The translations under genes were made by a program, and so were the position numbers. DNA of 64,000 nucleotides from Herbiconiux sp. Its GTDB lineage: Bacteria > Actinomycetota > Actinomycetes > Actinomycetales > Microbacteriaceae. Within the stretch, counting starts at the first letter, position 1. Every line of letters starts with the position of its first letter. Below are positions 24,348-31,685 of the stretch, piece by piece. Under the pieces are notes generated by a model. The model searched no databases, was not told where the DNA came from, and worked only from the letters and a program-made list of their open reading frames with translations. The DNA is taken from the NCBI RefSeq assembly GCF_023264855.1, contig NZ_JAHFUW010000009.1, positions 37,613 through 101,612 on the forward strand, given 5' to 3'.

Positions 24348-24409
24348 CCACTTGGCAGAAGTCGCCGCTTTTCGCGGCCACTTGCCATTACTTGTGGCAA
24401 GTCGTGGGT
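24348..24409 (+). repeat. Palindromic 3' element, ACTTGCCA family, copy 1
   Basis: After the TrkA-type gene stop: an ACTTGGCAGAAGT near-palindrome, a stem-loop GTCGCCGC-TTTTC-GCGGCCAC, then a perfect 8-bp stem ACTTGCCA/TGGCAAGT with a 7-nt loop. The second half recurs on the minus strand at 43944-44010, downstream of another gene. Confidence 0.6.
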
Positions 24410-24412
24410 GGA

Positions 24413-25261
24413 TCAGCCGGCGGCGAGTTCCTTCGCGCGGGCGAGGGCGGCGTCGGTGGCTCGCGTGAAGAGCCCGGGGAGGTCGGCGTCCTGCAGCACG
24501 GCGATGGCCCGCTCGGTGGTGCCCTTGGGGCTCGTGACCTGGATGCGCAACTCGGTGGGGGTCGTGCCGCTGGCCACCAGGAGTTCGGATGCGCCCGCGA
24601 ACGTGCCGTTCACGAGCTCGGCCGCCTGCTCGGCGGTGAAACCTTTTTCCACAGCCGCGGCCGTCATCGCTTCTATCAACAGATACACGTAGGCGGGGCC
24701 CGAGCCCGAGATGGTGCTGAGAGCATCGAGCTGTGATTCCGGAACCTCGACCACCGTCCCCACCGTCTCGAACAGCGCACGCACGAGCGCCAGGTCGTCG
24801 TCGCTCGAGCGCGTGCCGGCCGAGATACCGGTCACGGCCCGGCCGACCACCGCCGGCGTGTTCGGCATCGAGCGGATGACGGCGACGCCGTGCGGAAGGT
24901 GCTTCTCGAACGTCGCGACGGTCACGCCGGCCGCCACGCTGACGACCACCGCGCCCGGCTCGAGCGCATCCGCAATCTCGTCGAGCAGGTCGGGCACCAT
25001 CGCCGGCTTCACCGCCACCAGAACCACGGATGCTCCGGCCACCGCCCGGCGGTTCGCCTCGGGGTCGTCGTCGGTCGCGAACGCCGTCACCCCCGGGGTG
25101 CCGTCGAACGAGGCGGCCTTCTCGGCCGAACGGTTCGTGACCCGGATGCCGCCCTGCACCTCGACCCCCGGCGCGAGCAGACCGCTCAGGATGGCGCGAC
25201 CCATCGAACCGGCGCCGAGGAGGGCGATGGACGGGAGGCGGGTGCTCTCAGCGGTGCTCAT
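24413..25261 (-). CDS. proC: Pyrroline-5-carboxylate reductase ProC
   Basis: Final enzyme of proline synthesis, reducing pyrroline-5-carboxylate with NAD(P)H. The 282 residues show the Rossmann motif IALLGAGSMGRAILSGLL, VLVAVKPAMVPDLLDEIA, VIRSMPNTPAVVGRAVTGIS and the C-terminal signature ALSTISGSGPAYVYLLIEAM. The ATG at 25261 gives the standard length. A tandem 16-bp repeat lies directly upstream between it and the divergent CDF gene. Confidence 0.96.
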   Translation of the reverse strand: MSTAESTRLPSIALLGAGSMGRAILSGLLAPGVEVQGGIRVTNRSAEKAASFDGTPGVTAFATDDDPEANRRAVAGASVVLVAVKPAMVPDLLDEIADALEPGAVVVSVAAGVTVATFEKHLPHGVAVIRSMPNTPAVVGRAVTGISAGTRSSDDDLALVRALFETVGTVVEVPESQLDALSTISGSGPAYVYLLIEAMTAAAVEKGFTAEQAAELVNGTFAGASELLVASGTTPTELRIQVTSPKGTTERAIAVLQDADLPGLFTRATDAALARAKELAAG

Positions 25262-25265
25262 CGGT

Positions 25266-25297
25266 CCATCCTAGGATCGGGCCATCCTAGGATTGGG
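25266..25297. promoter_or_regulatory. Two 16-bp tandem units with TCCTAGGA palindrome
   Basis: The unit CCATCCTAGGATCGGG occurs twice without a gap, one base differing (C to T). Each holds the palindrome TCCTAGGA, which offers a TAGGAT -10-like hexamer on both strands, in the space between divergent proC and the CDF exporter. It may be duplicated bidirectional promoters or an operator. Confidence 0.6.
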
Positions 25298-25364
25298 CCG
25301 AGCAGCCCGCAGCGCCGACCGGAGGTCGATCGAGCGCATGCGCCTGCCGGAGGAGACGAGACAC

Positions 25365-26327
25365 GTGAGCACATCGGGCGGCACCAGGGCCATCATCGCG
25401 GCATTGCTGGCGAACGTGGGTATCGCGGTGGCGAAGTTCGTGGCGTTCTTCCTCTCCGGTTCCTCCTCGATGCTCGCCGAGGGCGTGCACTCGCTCGCCG
25501 ACTCCGGCAACCAGTTGCTGCTGCTCCTGGGCGGTCGCAAGGCGAAGAAGAAGGCCGACAAGGAGCATCCGTTCGGCTACGGCCGCGAGCGCTACGTGTA
25601 CGCCTTCGTGGTGTCGATCATCCTGTTCTCGGTCGGTGGCGTGTTCGCCATCTACGAGGGCATCGAGAAGGTCAGCAACCCGCACGAGATCGAGCTGCCG
25701 TGGATCCCGATCGCCGTGCTGGTGATCGCGATCGGGCTCGAGAGCTTCTCGCTGCGCACCGCGATCAAGGAGTCGAACCATACCCGCGGCAAGCAGAGCT
25801 GGGTGCAGTTCATCCGCCGGGCCAAGGCGCCCGAGCTGCCCGTGGTGCTGCTCGAAGACACCGCGGCCCTCACCGGCCTCGCCTTCGCGCTGGTGGGCGT
25901 GAGCCTGTCGGTGGTCACGGGTGACGGCATCTGGGACGGCATCGGAACCCTGTTCATCGGCGCCCTGCTCGTGGTGGTCGCCGTGATCCTCGGCATCGAG
26001 ACGAAGAGCCTGCTGGTGGGCGAGGGCGCCAACGACGCGGATGCCGCGGCGATCGTCGCGGCGATCGAGGGCACCCCCAAGGTCGACCGCCTGATCCACA
26101 TCAAGACGCTCTACCTCGGGCCCGACGAGCTGTTGGTCGGCGCGAAGATCGCCCTGTCGCCCGACTCGGAGCTGCGCGATGTCGCCGCCACGATCGACGA
26201 GACGGAGGCGAACATCCGGGCCGCCGTTCCGCTGGCCCGGGTGATCTACCTCGAGCCCGACGTGTACGTGCCTCCGGTCGATGTCGAGCTCAACACCTCC
26301 GCCATCATCATCAAGAGCGCGGACTGA
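25365..26327 (+). CDS. Cation diffusion facilitator (CDF) metal exporter
   Basis: 320-residue membrane protein with about six helices: ANVGIAVAKFVAFFLSGSSS, the metal-site helix MLAEGVHSLADSGNQ, then HPFGYGRERYVYAFVVSII and the metal-site region LLEDTAALTGLAFALVG (LEDTAA). The C-terminal domain is cytosolic. This is the CDF fold of Zn/Mn/Fe exporters; the metal is not predictable here. The GTG at 25365 is preceded by a strong GGAGGAG site, which decides the start over upstream ATGs. Confidence 0.9.
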   Translation: MSTSGGTRAIIAALLANVGIAVAKFVAFFLSGSSSMLAEGVHSLADSGNQLLLLLGGRKAKKKADKEHPFGYGRERYVYAFVVSIILFSVGGVFAIYEGIEKVSNPHEIELPWIPIAVLVIAIGLESFSLRTAIKESNHTRGKQSWVQFIRRAKAPELPVVLLEDTAALTGLAFALVGVSLSVVTGDGIWDGIGTLFIGALLVVVAVILGIETKSLLVGEGANDADAAAIVAAIEGTPKVDRLIHIKTLYLGPDELLVGAKIALSPDSELRDVAATIDETEANIRAAVPLARVIYLEPDVYVPPVDVELNTSAIIIKSAD

Positions 26328-26340
26328 CGGGCGGCGGGTG

Positions 26341-27153
26341 ATGAGCGCGGAGGCGAGCCCGACCGCCGTCGTGGTGCGGCACGAGCCGATGGTGGCGCTC
26401 GGCAACTTCGGGCCGGTGCTGCGCGAGCGCGGCTACCGGATCGTGTTCGTCGACGCCTGGTCGCCGACCTTCGCCGCCGATCTCGCGGCGGTCGCGGATG
26501 CGGAGCTGCTGGTGGTGCTCGGTTCGGCGCGGGGCGTGTACGAGGCGCACGAGCATCCGTTCATCGGCACCGAGATCGCCTTCGTGCGCGACCGACTGGC
26601 GAGCGAACGCCCCACGCTCGGCGTGTGCTTCGGCGCCCAGCTGATCGCGGCCGCACTCGGCTCCGAGGTGCGCCGGGGCGGCAGCGTCGAGGTCGGGTAC
26701 CGCGACGTGCGGCCCACGGATGCGGGGCTCGACTCCCCCGTACGGCACATCCTCGAGGTGCCGGTCGCGGAATGGCACGGTGACACGTTCGACCTGCCGG
26801 AAGGCGTCACCCGGCTCGCCTCCTCCACCGCATACGAGAACGAGGCCTACGGGGCCGGCGACTGGCTGCTGGCCGTGCAGTTCCATCCCGAGCTCACGGA
26901 TGCGATGCACGAGGAGTGGCTGGTCGCCGACGCGCCCTACGTCGAGCGCGCGGGCTACGACGCCGAAGCGCTCCGCGCCGACCGCGAGCGTTTCGGCGCC
27001 GGCATGCAGGCGGCCTCCGCCCGGATGCTCGGCGCCTACCTCGACGGGCTCTCCCTCGACGGCCCCTCCCTCGACGGCCTGTCGCGGAAGAACGTGGTCA
27101 GCAGCTCGCCACAGGCCTCCGCCTCGACTCCGGCGACGACCTCCACCCGGTGA
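26341..27153 (+). CDS. Class I glutamine amidotransferase-like protein
   Basis: 270-residue protein with a GATase1 fold: nucleophile elbow LGVCFGAQLIAAALG, VAEWHGDTF and AVQFHPELTD for the catalytic Cys-His-Glu set. It resembles stand-alone GMP-synthase-type or peptidase-like amidotransferases; partner and substrate unknown. It begins 13 bases after the CDF gene. Its 3' part runs 118 bases into the convergent tadA, and the tail consists of LDGLS/LDGPS repeats, so the last 40 or so residues are probably a recent extension. Confidence 0.82.
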   Translation: MSAEASPTAVVVRHEPMVALGNFGPVLRERGYRIVFVDAWSPTFAADLAAVADAELLVVLGSARGVYEAHEHPFIGTEIAFVRDRLASERPTLGVCFGAQLIAAALGSEVRRGGSVEVGYRDVRPTDAGLDSPVRHILEVPVAEWHGDTFDLPEGVTRLASSTAYENEAYGAGDWLLAVQFHPELTDAMHEEWLVADAPYVERAGYDAEALRADRERFGAGMQAASARMLGAYLDGLSLDGPSLDGLSRKNVVSSSPQASASTPATTSTR

Positions 27154-27599
27154 TTCAGGCGCCGGTCGCGCAGCACGTCGTAGACCGAGCCCGCCGCCCC
27201 CGCTTTGTCGTCCCAGGCACCGTAGACCACGCGCGGGATGCGGGCGGCCAGGATGGCGCCGGCGCACATCACGCACGGCTCCAGGGTCACGATCAGGGTC
27301 GCTCCGGTGAGATGCCAGTCGCCGAGCTTCCAGGCCGCCTGCCGGATCGCCACCACCTCGGCGTGCGCCGTCGGATCCTCGCGCAGCTCGCGCTCGTTGC
27401 GGCCCACCCCGATGACCGTGCCGTCGCGATCCACGACCACCGCCCCGACCGGCACGTCGTCGCTCTCCAGAGCCGCCCGTGCCTCGTCCAGCGCCAGCCC
27501 CATCCACTCGGCGAGTCGAGCGGTCTCCGGCAGGGCAGGCAGGGCCGGCAGGGAGAGCGTGCCCGGCTCGGGCTGGTCATCCGGAATCGGGTCGGCCAC
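27036..27599 (-). CDS. tadA: tRNA adenosine(34) deaminase TadA
   Basis: Deaminates A34 to inosine in tRNA-Arg(ACG). The 187 residues show the zinc and catalytic motif TAHAEVVAIRQAAW (HAE) and TLEPCVMCAGAILAARIPRV (PCxxC), with ALDEARAALESDDVPVGAVV before it. About 15 residues at the C-terminus (RPSREGPSRESPSR) are low complexity, encoded by the same 15-bp triplication that ends the convergent amidotransferase gene. Confidence 0.93.
   Translation of the reverse strand: MADPIPDDQPEPGTLSLPALPALPETARLAEWMGLALDEARAALESDDVPVGAVVVDRDGTVIGVGRNERELREDPTAHAEVVAIRQAAWKLGDWHLTGATLIVTLEPCVMCAGAILAARIPRVVYGAWDDKAGAAGSVYDVLRDRRLNHRVEVVAGVEAEACGELLTTFFRDRPSREGPSRESPSR
27040..27084. repeat. Three 15-bp units shared by two overlapping gene ends
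   Basis: Three tandem 15-bp units beginning CTCGACGG (27040, 27055, 27070) encode LDGLS/LDGPS repeats of the amidotransferase on the plus strand and PSR-type repeats of TadA on the minus strand. The overlap of the two convergent genes was probably created by this expansion. Confidence 0.85.
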
Positions 27600-27736
27600 G
27601 CTGCATCCCCCGTCTCCGCCACGTCACCGGGTTCGCCCGGCAGCAGCCTCTATCGTCGCGCCCTCGACCGCTCCCGTCCAGTCGGCCCGGCGCGGTCGTT
27701 CCCGCGGCCGGCCCTGTGCCGGTCGGCGGAGTCCAG

Positions 27737-27751
27737 TAGATTGGCGGCATG
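27737..27751 (+). promoter_or_regulatory. -10 box for leaderless upp mRNA
   Basis: TAGATT at 27737-27742 ends 6 bases before the upp ATG at 27749, implying a leaderless transcript. Confidence 0.5.
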
Positions 27752-28381
27752 CGCGTTCACGTTGCCGACCACCCGCTCATCACCCACAAACTCACGATCC
27801 TGCGCGATCGCGCGACACCGTCGCCGACGTTCCGCTCGCTGACCGAAGAGCTGGTCACCCTGCTCGCCTACGAGGCCACCCGCACCGTGCGCGTGCAGCC
27901 CGTCACCATCCAGACCCCGGTGGCCGAGACCACCGGTGTGGCCATCAGCGACCCGCGTCCGCTGGTCGTGCCCATCCTGCGCGCCGGACTCGGGATGCTC
28001 GAGGGCATGGTGAAGCTCATCCCGAGCGCCGAGGTCGGTTTCCTCGGCATGGTGCGCAACGAGGAGACCCTCGAGCCCACCACCTACGCCGAGCGCCTTC
28101 CCGACGACCTCTCCGACCGCCAGTGCTTCGTGCTCGACCCGATGCTCGCCACCGGCGGTTCGCTCGGCGCCGCGATCGAGTTCCTCTTCGCGCGCGGGGC
28201 TCAGGATGTCACGGCCGTCTGTCTCCTCGCCGCCCCCGAGGGCGTAGCAGCCCTCGAGAAGGCCACCGAGGGCCGAGACGTCACGCTCGTCCTGGGCGCC
28301 CTCGACGAGCGTCTCAACGAAAAGGGCTACATCGTCCCCGGTCTCGGCGACGCCGGCGACCGGCTGTATGGAACGGTCTGA
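27749..28381 (+). CDS. upp: Uracil phosphoribosyltransferase Upp
   Basis: Salvage enzyme converting uracil and PRPP to UMP. The 210 residues are standard length, with [36 protein letters not shown], the PRPP loop [20 protein letters not shown] and the uracil-binding C-terminus [20 protein letters not shown]. It has its own leaderless promoter and is followed by a two-hairpin 3' element. Confidence 0.97.
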   Translation: MRVHVADHPLITHKLTILRDRATPSPTFRSLTEELVTLLAYEATRTVRVQPVTIQTPVAETTGVAISDPRPLVVPILRAGLGMLEGMVKLIPSAEVGFLGMVRNEETLEPTTYAERLPDDLSDRQCFVLDPMLATGGSLGAAIEFLFARGAQDVTAVCLLAAPEGVAALEKATEGRDVTLVLGALDERLNEKGYIVPGLGDAGDRLYGTV

Positions 28382-28397
28382 GCCATAGCTCAGACCG

Positions 28398-28502
28398 GTG
28401 CGCGGCCGCCTCTGCGGCGCACCTTGCGGTGAGGTAGCGCGGCGCGAGGCTTATGGGCGCTCTCTCCGGAAAAGGCGACGTACACGCCGCCGCCTTTTCC
28501 GG
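28398..28502 (+). repeat. Two-hairpin 3' element, copy A (downstream of upp)
   Basis: Hairpin 1 with right arm GCGGCGCACC (28414-28423) and an imperfect left arm; a 42-base spacer; hairpin 2 with perfect 12-bp stem CCGGAAAAGGCG (28466-28477) and CGCCTTTTCCGG (28491-28502) around the 13-nt loop ACGTACACGCCGC. The loop is identical in copies B (31183-31284) and C (39827-39930), while stems differ by compensated changes. All three lie at convergent junctions, oriented downstream of a stop codon. Confidence 0.8.
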
Positions 28503-28533
28503 TCTGCGCGGGTCCTACCGGCGCGCCGGCGGC

Positions 28534-30003
28534 TCAGGCCGCGTCGGCGGCGGGGCGGGCTCGGGCTCGCAGGTCGAAGAGGCCGATGACGAGGGCCACC
28601 ACGAGCAGGCCCAGGGCCACGAACATGCCGTTGCGGTAGGCGTCGTGGTAGAACTGCAGGTCGGTGGCGGGGCCGGCGCTCTCGCGGTAGATCGTGGCGA
28701 AGAACAAGGCTGACGCCGCGGCCACACCGACCGCGGTGCCGACGCGCTGACCGACCTGGGCCATCGAACCGGCGGTCCCGCCCTCGGTGACGGGGATCTC
28801 CGCCAGAGTGAGGGTCTGGTTCGGTGAGATCACGAGCCCGCCACCCGCCCCCGCGACCGCCATCGCCGCGGCCATCAGCCAGATCGACCAATCGGCCGGC
28901 GGCAGCACGGCCGCCAGCAGCACCAAGACGAACCCGACGATCGCCACCACCACGCCCAGCACCACCAGCGATCGGCCGTAGCGCGCCACCAGCCGCCCAC
29001 CGATGAGCGCCGACACGGCCGACGTCAGGGCGAACGAGATGCTCACCATGCCCGCGAACACCGGCGCGAAGCCGAGCCCCTGCTGCAGATACAACGTCGT
29101 CAGCAGGAAGATCGCCGGCCCCGCCGCGAACCAGGTGGCCGCCAGCAGCAACCCGTTGCGATAGGAGCTGATGCGGAACAGCGCGAACCGGATGGCGGGA
29201 GACTTGCCCGAGGCCTCGTAGCGCCGCTCCCACCAGATGAAGAGCACGACGGCGACGGCGCATCCGACCAGCCACAGCCACCGCCACGCACTGTCGTCCG
29301 GCCCGCCCGTGGTGAGCACGAACGGCAGCATGAAGCTGAACACGGATGCCCCGAGCAGCACGATCCCGACCAGGTCGAGGTTGCGCGCCCCGGGCTGGTG
29401 CGCCTGGGTGCGCGGCAGCAGGCGGATCGCGAAGCCGAGCGCCACGAGCCCGAGCGGCACGTTCATCCAGAACAGCAGCCGCCAGCCGTCGGTCTCGCCG
29501 CCGATGGCGATCAGCAGGCCGCCGAGCGTGGGCCCGAACGCCGTGGCGACGCCGATCGTGGCGCCGAAGATCCCGAAGGCGCGACCGCGCTCTTCACCCT
29601 GGAACAACTGCTGCACGAGTCCGAGCACCTGCGGCATCTGGATGCCCGCGGCGACGCCCTGGATGATCCGCGCGATCAGCAGGATCTCGATGCTCGGCGC
29701 GAGGGCGCAGAGCGCGCTGGAGAGGGTGAACGCGCTGAGTCCGACGATGAACATCGTCTTGCGCGAGTAGAGATCGCCGAGCCGGCCGGAGGGGACGAGG
29801 GCCAGACCGAAGGCCAGCGCGTAGCCGGCCACGATGATCTGCAGCGAGGTGGAGTCCGCGCCCAGCGACTTCTCGATCGAGGGGAGCCCCACGTTGACCT
29901 TCGACAGATCGAGGATGGTCAGGGCGGCCACACCCACGGCCACCCAGTAGGCCTGCCAGCGGGTTCCCCCGCGACCGGTCGACGCGGAACAAGGAGAGGT
30001 CAT
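28534..30003 (-). CDS. MFS drug exporter, DHA2 (14-helix) family
   Basis: 489-residue permease with about 14 helices. It shows SGRLGDLYSRKTMFIVGLSA (motif A), LIARIIQGVAAGIQMPQVLG, GVATAFGPTLGGLLIAIGGE (motif C) and LIGGRLVARYGRSLVVLGVV between the halves, as in EmrB/QacA-type proton antiporters. Substrate unknown. The ATG at 30003 has a TATAGA -10-like hexamer 8 bases upstream, so its mRNA may be leaderless. It is divergent from the small Cys-rich ORF. Confidence 0.88.
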   Translation of the reverse strand: MTSPCSASTGRGGTRWQAYWVAVGVAALTILDLSKVNVGLPSIEKSLGADSTSLQIIVAGYALAFGLALVPSGRLGDLYSRKTMFIVGLSAFTLSSALCALAPSIEILLIARIIQGVAAGIQMPQVLGLVQQLFQGEERGRAFGIFGATIGVATAFGPTLGGLLIAIGGETDGWRLLFWMNVPLGLVALGFAIRLLPRTQAHQPGARNLDLVGIVLLGASVFSFMLPFVLTTGGPDDSAWRWLWLVGCAVAVVLFIWWERRYEASGKSPAIRFALFRISSYRNGLLLAATWFAAGPAIFLLTTLYLQQGLGFAPVFAGMVSISFALTSAVSALIGGRLVARYGRSLVVLGVVVAIVGFVLVLLAAVLPPADWSIWLMAAAMAVAGAGGGLVISPNQTLTLAEIPVTEGGTAGSMAQVGQRVGTAVGVAAASALFFATIYRESAGPATDLQFYHDAYRNGMFVALGLLVVALVIGLFDLRARARPAADAA

Positions 30004-30060
30004 GCTCGAAATCTATACCGGTGCTAACTATCCGCCCACTCGCTGATCTCCCTCGTGCAC

Positions 30061-30090
30061 TTGACAGGGGCACAGCCGGTCCGGTTGAAT
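30061..30090 (+). promoter_or_regulatory. Near-consensus sigma-70 promoter before the Cys-rich leader ORF
   Basis: TTGACA (30061-30066), an 18-base spacer and TTGAAT (30085-30090). The ATG at 30098 is 7 bases after the -10, so the leader ORF would be translated from the very 5' end of the transcript. Confidence 0.6.
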
Positions 30091-30097
30091 TCCTTAC

Positions 30098-30199
30098 ATG
30101 ACTGACAACGTGCACGCCCTGACCTCCAGTGAGGCCATCGGGGATGCCGGCATGATGATGACCGGCAGTGTCGTCATGTGTTGTCGAATGTGTCGCTAA
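30098..30199 (+). CDS. 33-residue putative leader peptide ending in Cys-rich MCCRMCR
   Basis: Reads MTDNVHALTSSEAIGDAGMM then MTGSVVMCCRMCR and TAA. All three Cys codons are TGT and one Arg is CGA, codons rare in this genome, clustered just before the stop. With a near-consensus promoter and no ribosome site, this resembles an attenuation leader that senses cysteinyl-tRNA or translation speed. The region from 30200 to 30371 before the winged-helix gene has no other ORF I can support; it is a GC-rich leader that may fold. Target of regulation inferred to be that gene. Confidence 0.5.
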   Translation: MTDNVHALTSSEAIGDAGMMMTGSVVMCCRMCR

Positions 30200-30371
30200 C
30201 GAGACCATCTCGCCGAGCGCCCCTCACCCTCTCAGCTTCATCCCGCTGATTGCAGAGTGACGGCGTTCCCGCACCGGATCAGCCGGTGCAGTCCCGGACT
30301 CTCATCCCAGTCCGCAGCCTGATACTTCTCGGGTCCGCCCCAGCCGGGCCACTGCCGCAAGGACAACTCCC

Positions 30372-31079
30372 ATGTCGATCGCTCACCTCGATACCCGCCC
30401 CACCACCGTCTCGCCTGTCTCGCCGACCAAGCGTGCCGACGGCCTCTCCGAAGCCCCGCGCATCCGCGCCGTGCCCGAAGGAACCGAAGCCCGCGGCTTC
30501 GTGCTCTACGTCGGCATCGACGAAGACAAGGCCGCCGCCGACGGCACCGACCTCGGCCGCATCGTCGAGGCCCTCAAGGCTCTCGCCCAGCAGATCGCCC
30601 CGTCCTCCGACACCTACGCCGCCGTGGCGCTCGCTCCCCGCGGCGCCGGTGGCCGCGATGTCGACGTGGTGCGTCTCGCCCTGCAAGACCCCTCGGCTCT
30701 GGCCCGCCAGCGCCAGGAGATCCCGGATGCCGCCGACCGCGCCCGCGACGGCGTCGTCGTCGACCTCTCCCGCAAGCGCGTGCTGTTGGACAACGCCGCC
30801 GCGAACCTCACCTACAAGGAGTTCGAGCTGCTGCAGTACCTCGTGCTGCGCGAAGGCCGCACCATCGAACGCGCCGAACTGATCTCCTCGCTCTGGAGCG
30901 CCGGCGACGAAGAAGCCCCCAACGAACGCACCATCGACGTGCACGTACGGCGCCTGCGCTCCAAGCTCGGCGACTACGAAGACATCGTGCGCACGGTGCG
31001 GGGTGTGGGGTACCGGTTCGACCGTCATGCCGATGTCAGTGTTCGCCACACGAGCACTCCCTCGCCTGACCTGTTCTGA
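30372..31079 (+). CDS. Winged-helix DNA-binding protein without receiver domain (OmpR/PhoB type)
   Basis: 235-residue protein. Residues about 40-120 form a degenerate alpha/beta region (ARGFVLYVGIDEDKAAADGT) with no phospho-acceptor Asp. From about 130 comes a Trans_reg_C winged helix: VVVDLSRKRVLLDNAAANLT YKEFELLQYLVLREGRTIER then NERTIDVHVRRLRSKLG and VRTVRGVGYRF. It is a response-regulator output domain apparently used without phosphorylation. It follows a 33-residue Cys-rich leader ORF. Target genes unknown. Confidence 0.85.
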   Translation: MSIAHLDTRPTTVSPVSPTKRADGLSEAPRIRAVPEGTEARGFVLYVGIDEDKAAADGTDLGRIVEALKALAQQIAPSSDTYAAVALAPRGAGGRDVDVVRLALQDPSALARQRQEIPDAADRARDGVVVDLSRKRVLLDNAAANLTYKEFELLQYLVLREGRTIERAELISSLWSAGDEEAPNERTIDVHVRRLRSKLGDYEDIVRTVRGVGYRFDRHADVSVRHTSTPSPDLF

Positions 31080-31111
31080 GGCTGGGGCCGCACCGGCGTG
31101 CCGGTCTGAAC

Positions 31112-31193
31112 GTGCTGGATGCCGGAGCCCGCTGGGCTCCGGGTGCGCCGCTGTGCTGGTTGCCGGAGCCCGTTGGGCTCCGGGTGCGCCGCC
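31112..31193 (+). repeat. Two tandem 41-bp units, each a hairpin
   Basis: Units at 31112-31152 and 31153-31193 differ at two bases and each contains the perfect stem CGGAGCCC/GGGCTCCG with a 3-nt loop. They lie immediately after the winged-helix gene and merge into the two-hairpin element. Confidence 0.8.
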
Positions 31194-31284
31194 GCCGCTG
31201 CGGCGCACCTTGCGGTGAGGTGAAGGGCTCGAGCGGGTCGTGCGCTCTCACGCAGAAAAGCGACGTACACGCCGCCGCTTTTCT
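31183..31284 (+). repeat. Two-hairpin 3' element, copy B
   Basis: Hairpin 1: perfect 10-bp stem GGTGCGCCGC (31183-31192) and GCGGCGCACC (31200-31209) with a 7-nt loop. Spacer of 44 bases. Hairpin 2: 9-bp stem AGAAAAGCG (31254-31262) and CGCTTTTCT (31276-31284) around ACGTACACGCCGC. Between convergent winged-helix and ptsH genes. Confidence 0.82.
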
Positions 31285-31287
31285 ACG

Positions 31288-31342
31288 GCACCGGCCTGTT
31301 GCTCGTGTGCTGCGACGCCACGCGGGCGCAACAGGCCGGTGC
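31288..31342 (-). terminator. 15-bp perfect inverted repeat after ptsH
   Basis: GCACCGGCCTGTTGC (31288-31302) and its exact complement at 31328-31342, with a 25-nt loop, 20 bases downstream of the ptsH stop. Likely end of the fru operon transcript. Together with 31112-31284 it makes the 283-bp gap almost wholly palindromic. Confidence 0.55.
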
Positions 31343-31362
31343 GCGCGCGGCGCGGGTGCGGG

Positions 31363-31632
31363 TTAGGAGGCGTCTAGGTCCGTCTCCAGGAGGGCGGCCA
31401 GGGTCTCGAGGGACTCTTCGGCTTCGGGGCCCTCGGCGGCCAGGGTGACCGTGTCGCCGTTGGCGGCGCCGAGGCTCATGATCGAGAGGATGCTGGAGGC
31501 GTCCATCGGGGTGCCTCCGGGCTTGGCGATCGTGATGCGCAGGGGCTGCTTCTTGACCGCGTCGATGAAGATCGAGGCGGGACGGGCGTGCAGGCCCACC
31601 CGGCTGGCGATGATGGCGGTGCGTTCGGGCAT
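31363..31632 (-). CDS. ptsH: Phosphocarrier protein HPr
   Basis: 89-residue PTS protein that passes phosphate from EI to sugar-specific EIIA. The active His is His15 in VGLHARPAS; the regulatory serine region reads DASSILSIMSLGAANGD. It is the last gene of the fructose operon after fruA, an arrangement common in actinobacteria, so HPr supply is tied to fructose use. Confidence 0.96.
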   Translation of the reverse strand: MPERTAIIASRVGLHARPASIFIDAVKKQPLRITIAKPGGTPMDASSILSIMSLGAANGDTVTLAAEGPEAEESLETLAALLETDLDAS

Positions 31633-31685
31633 GAGGTTCTGCCTTTCGGTTCGAAAGATCGGGGAAGTGGGGTGTGGGGCCGTCG

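Noticed and set aside
26341..27153. GMP synthase
   Set aside because: Only the amidotransferase domain is present; the ATP-pyrophosphatase and dimerisation domains are absent.
31112..31193. CRISPR-like repeat pair
   Set aside because: Only two abutting 41-bp units, nearly identical throughout with no unique spacer, and no cas genes; better explained as a tandem palindrome duplication.
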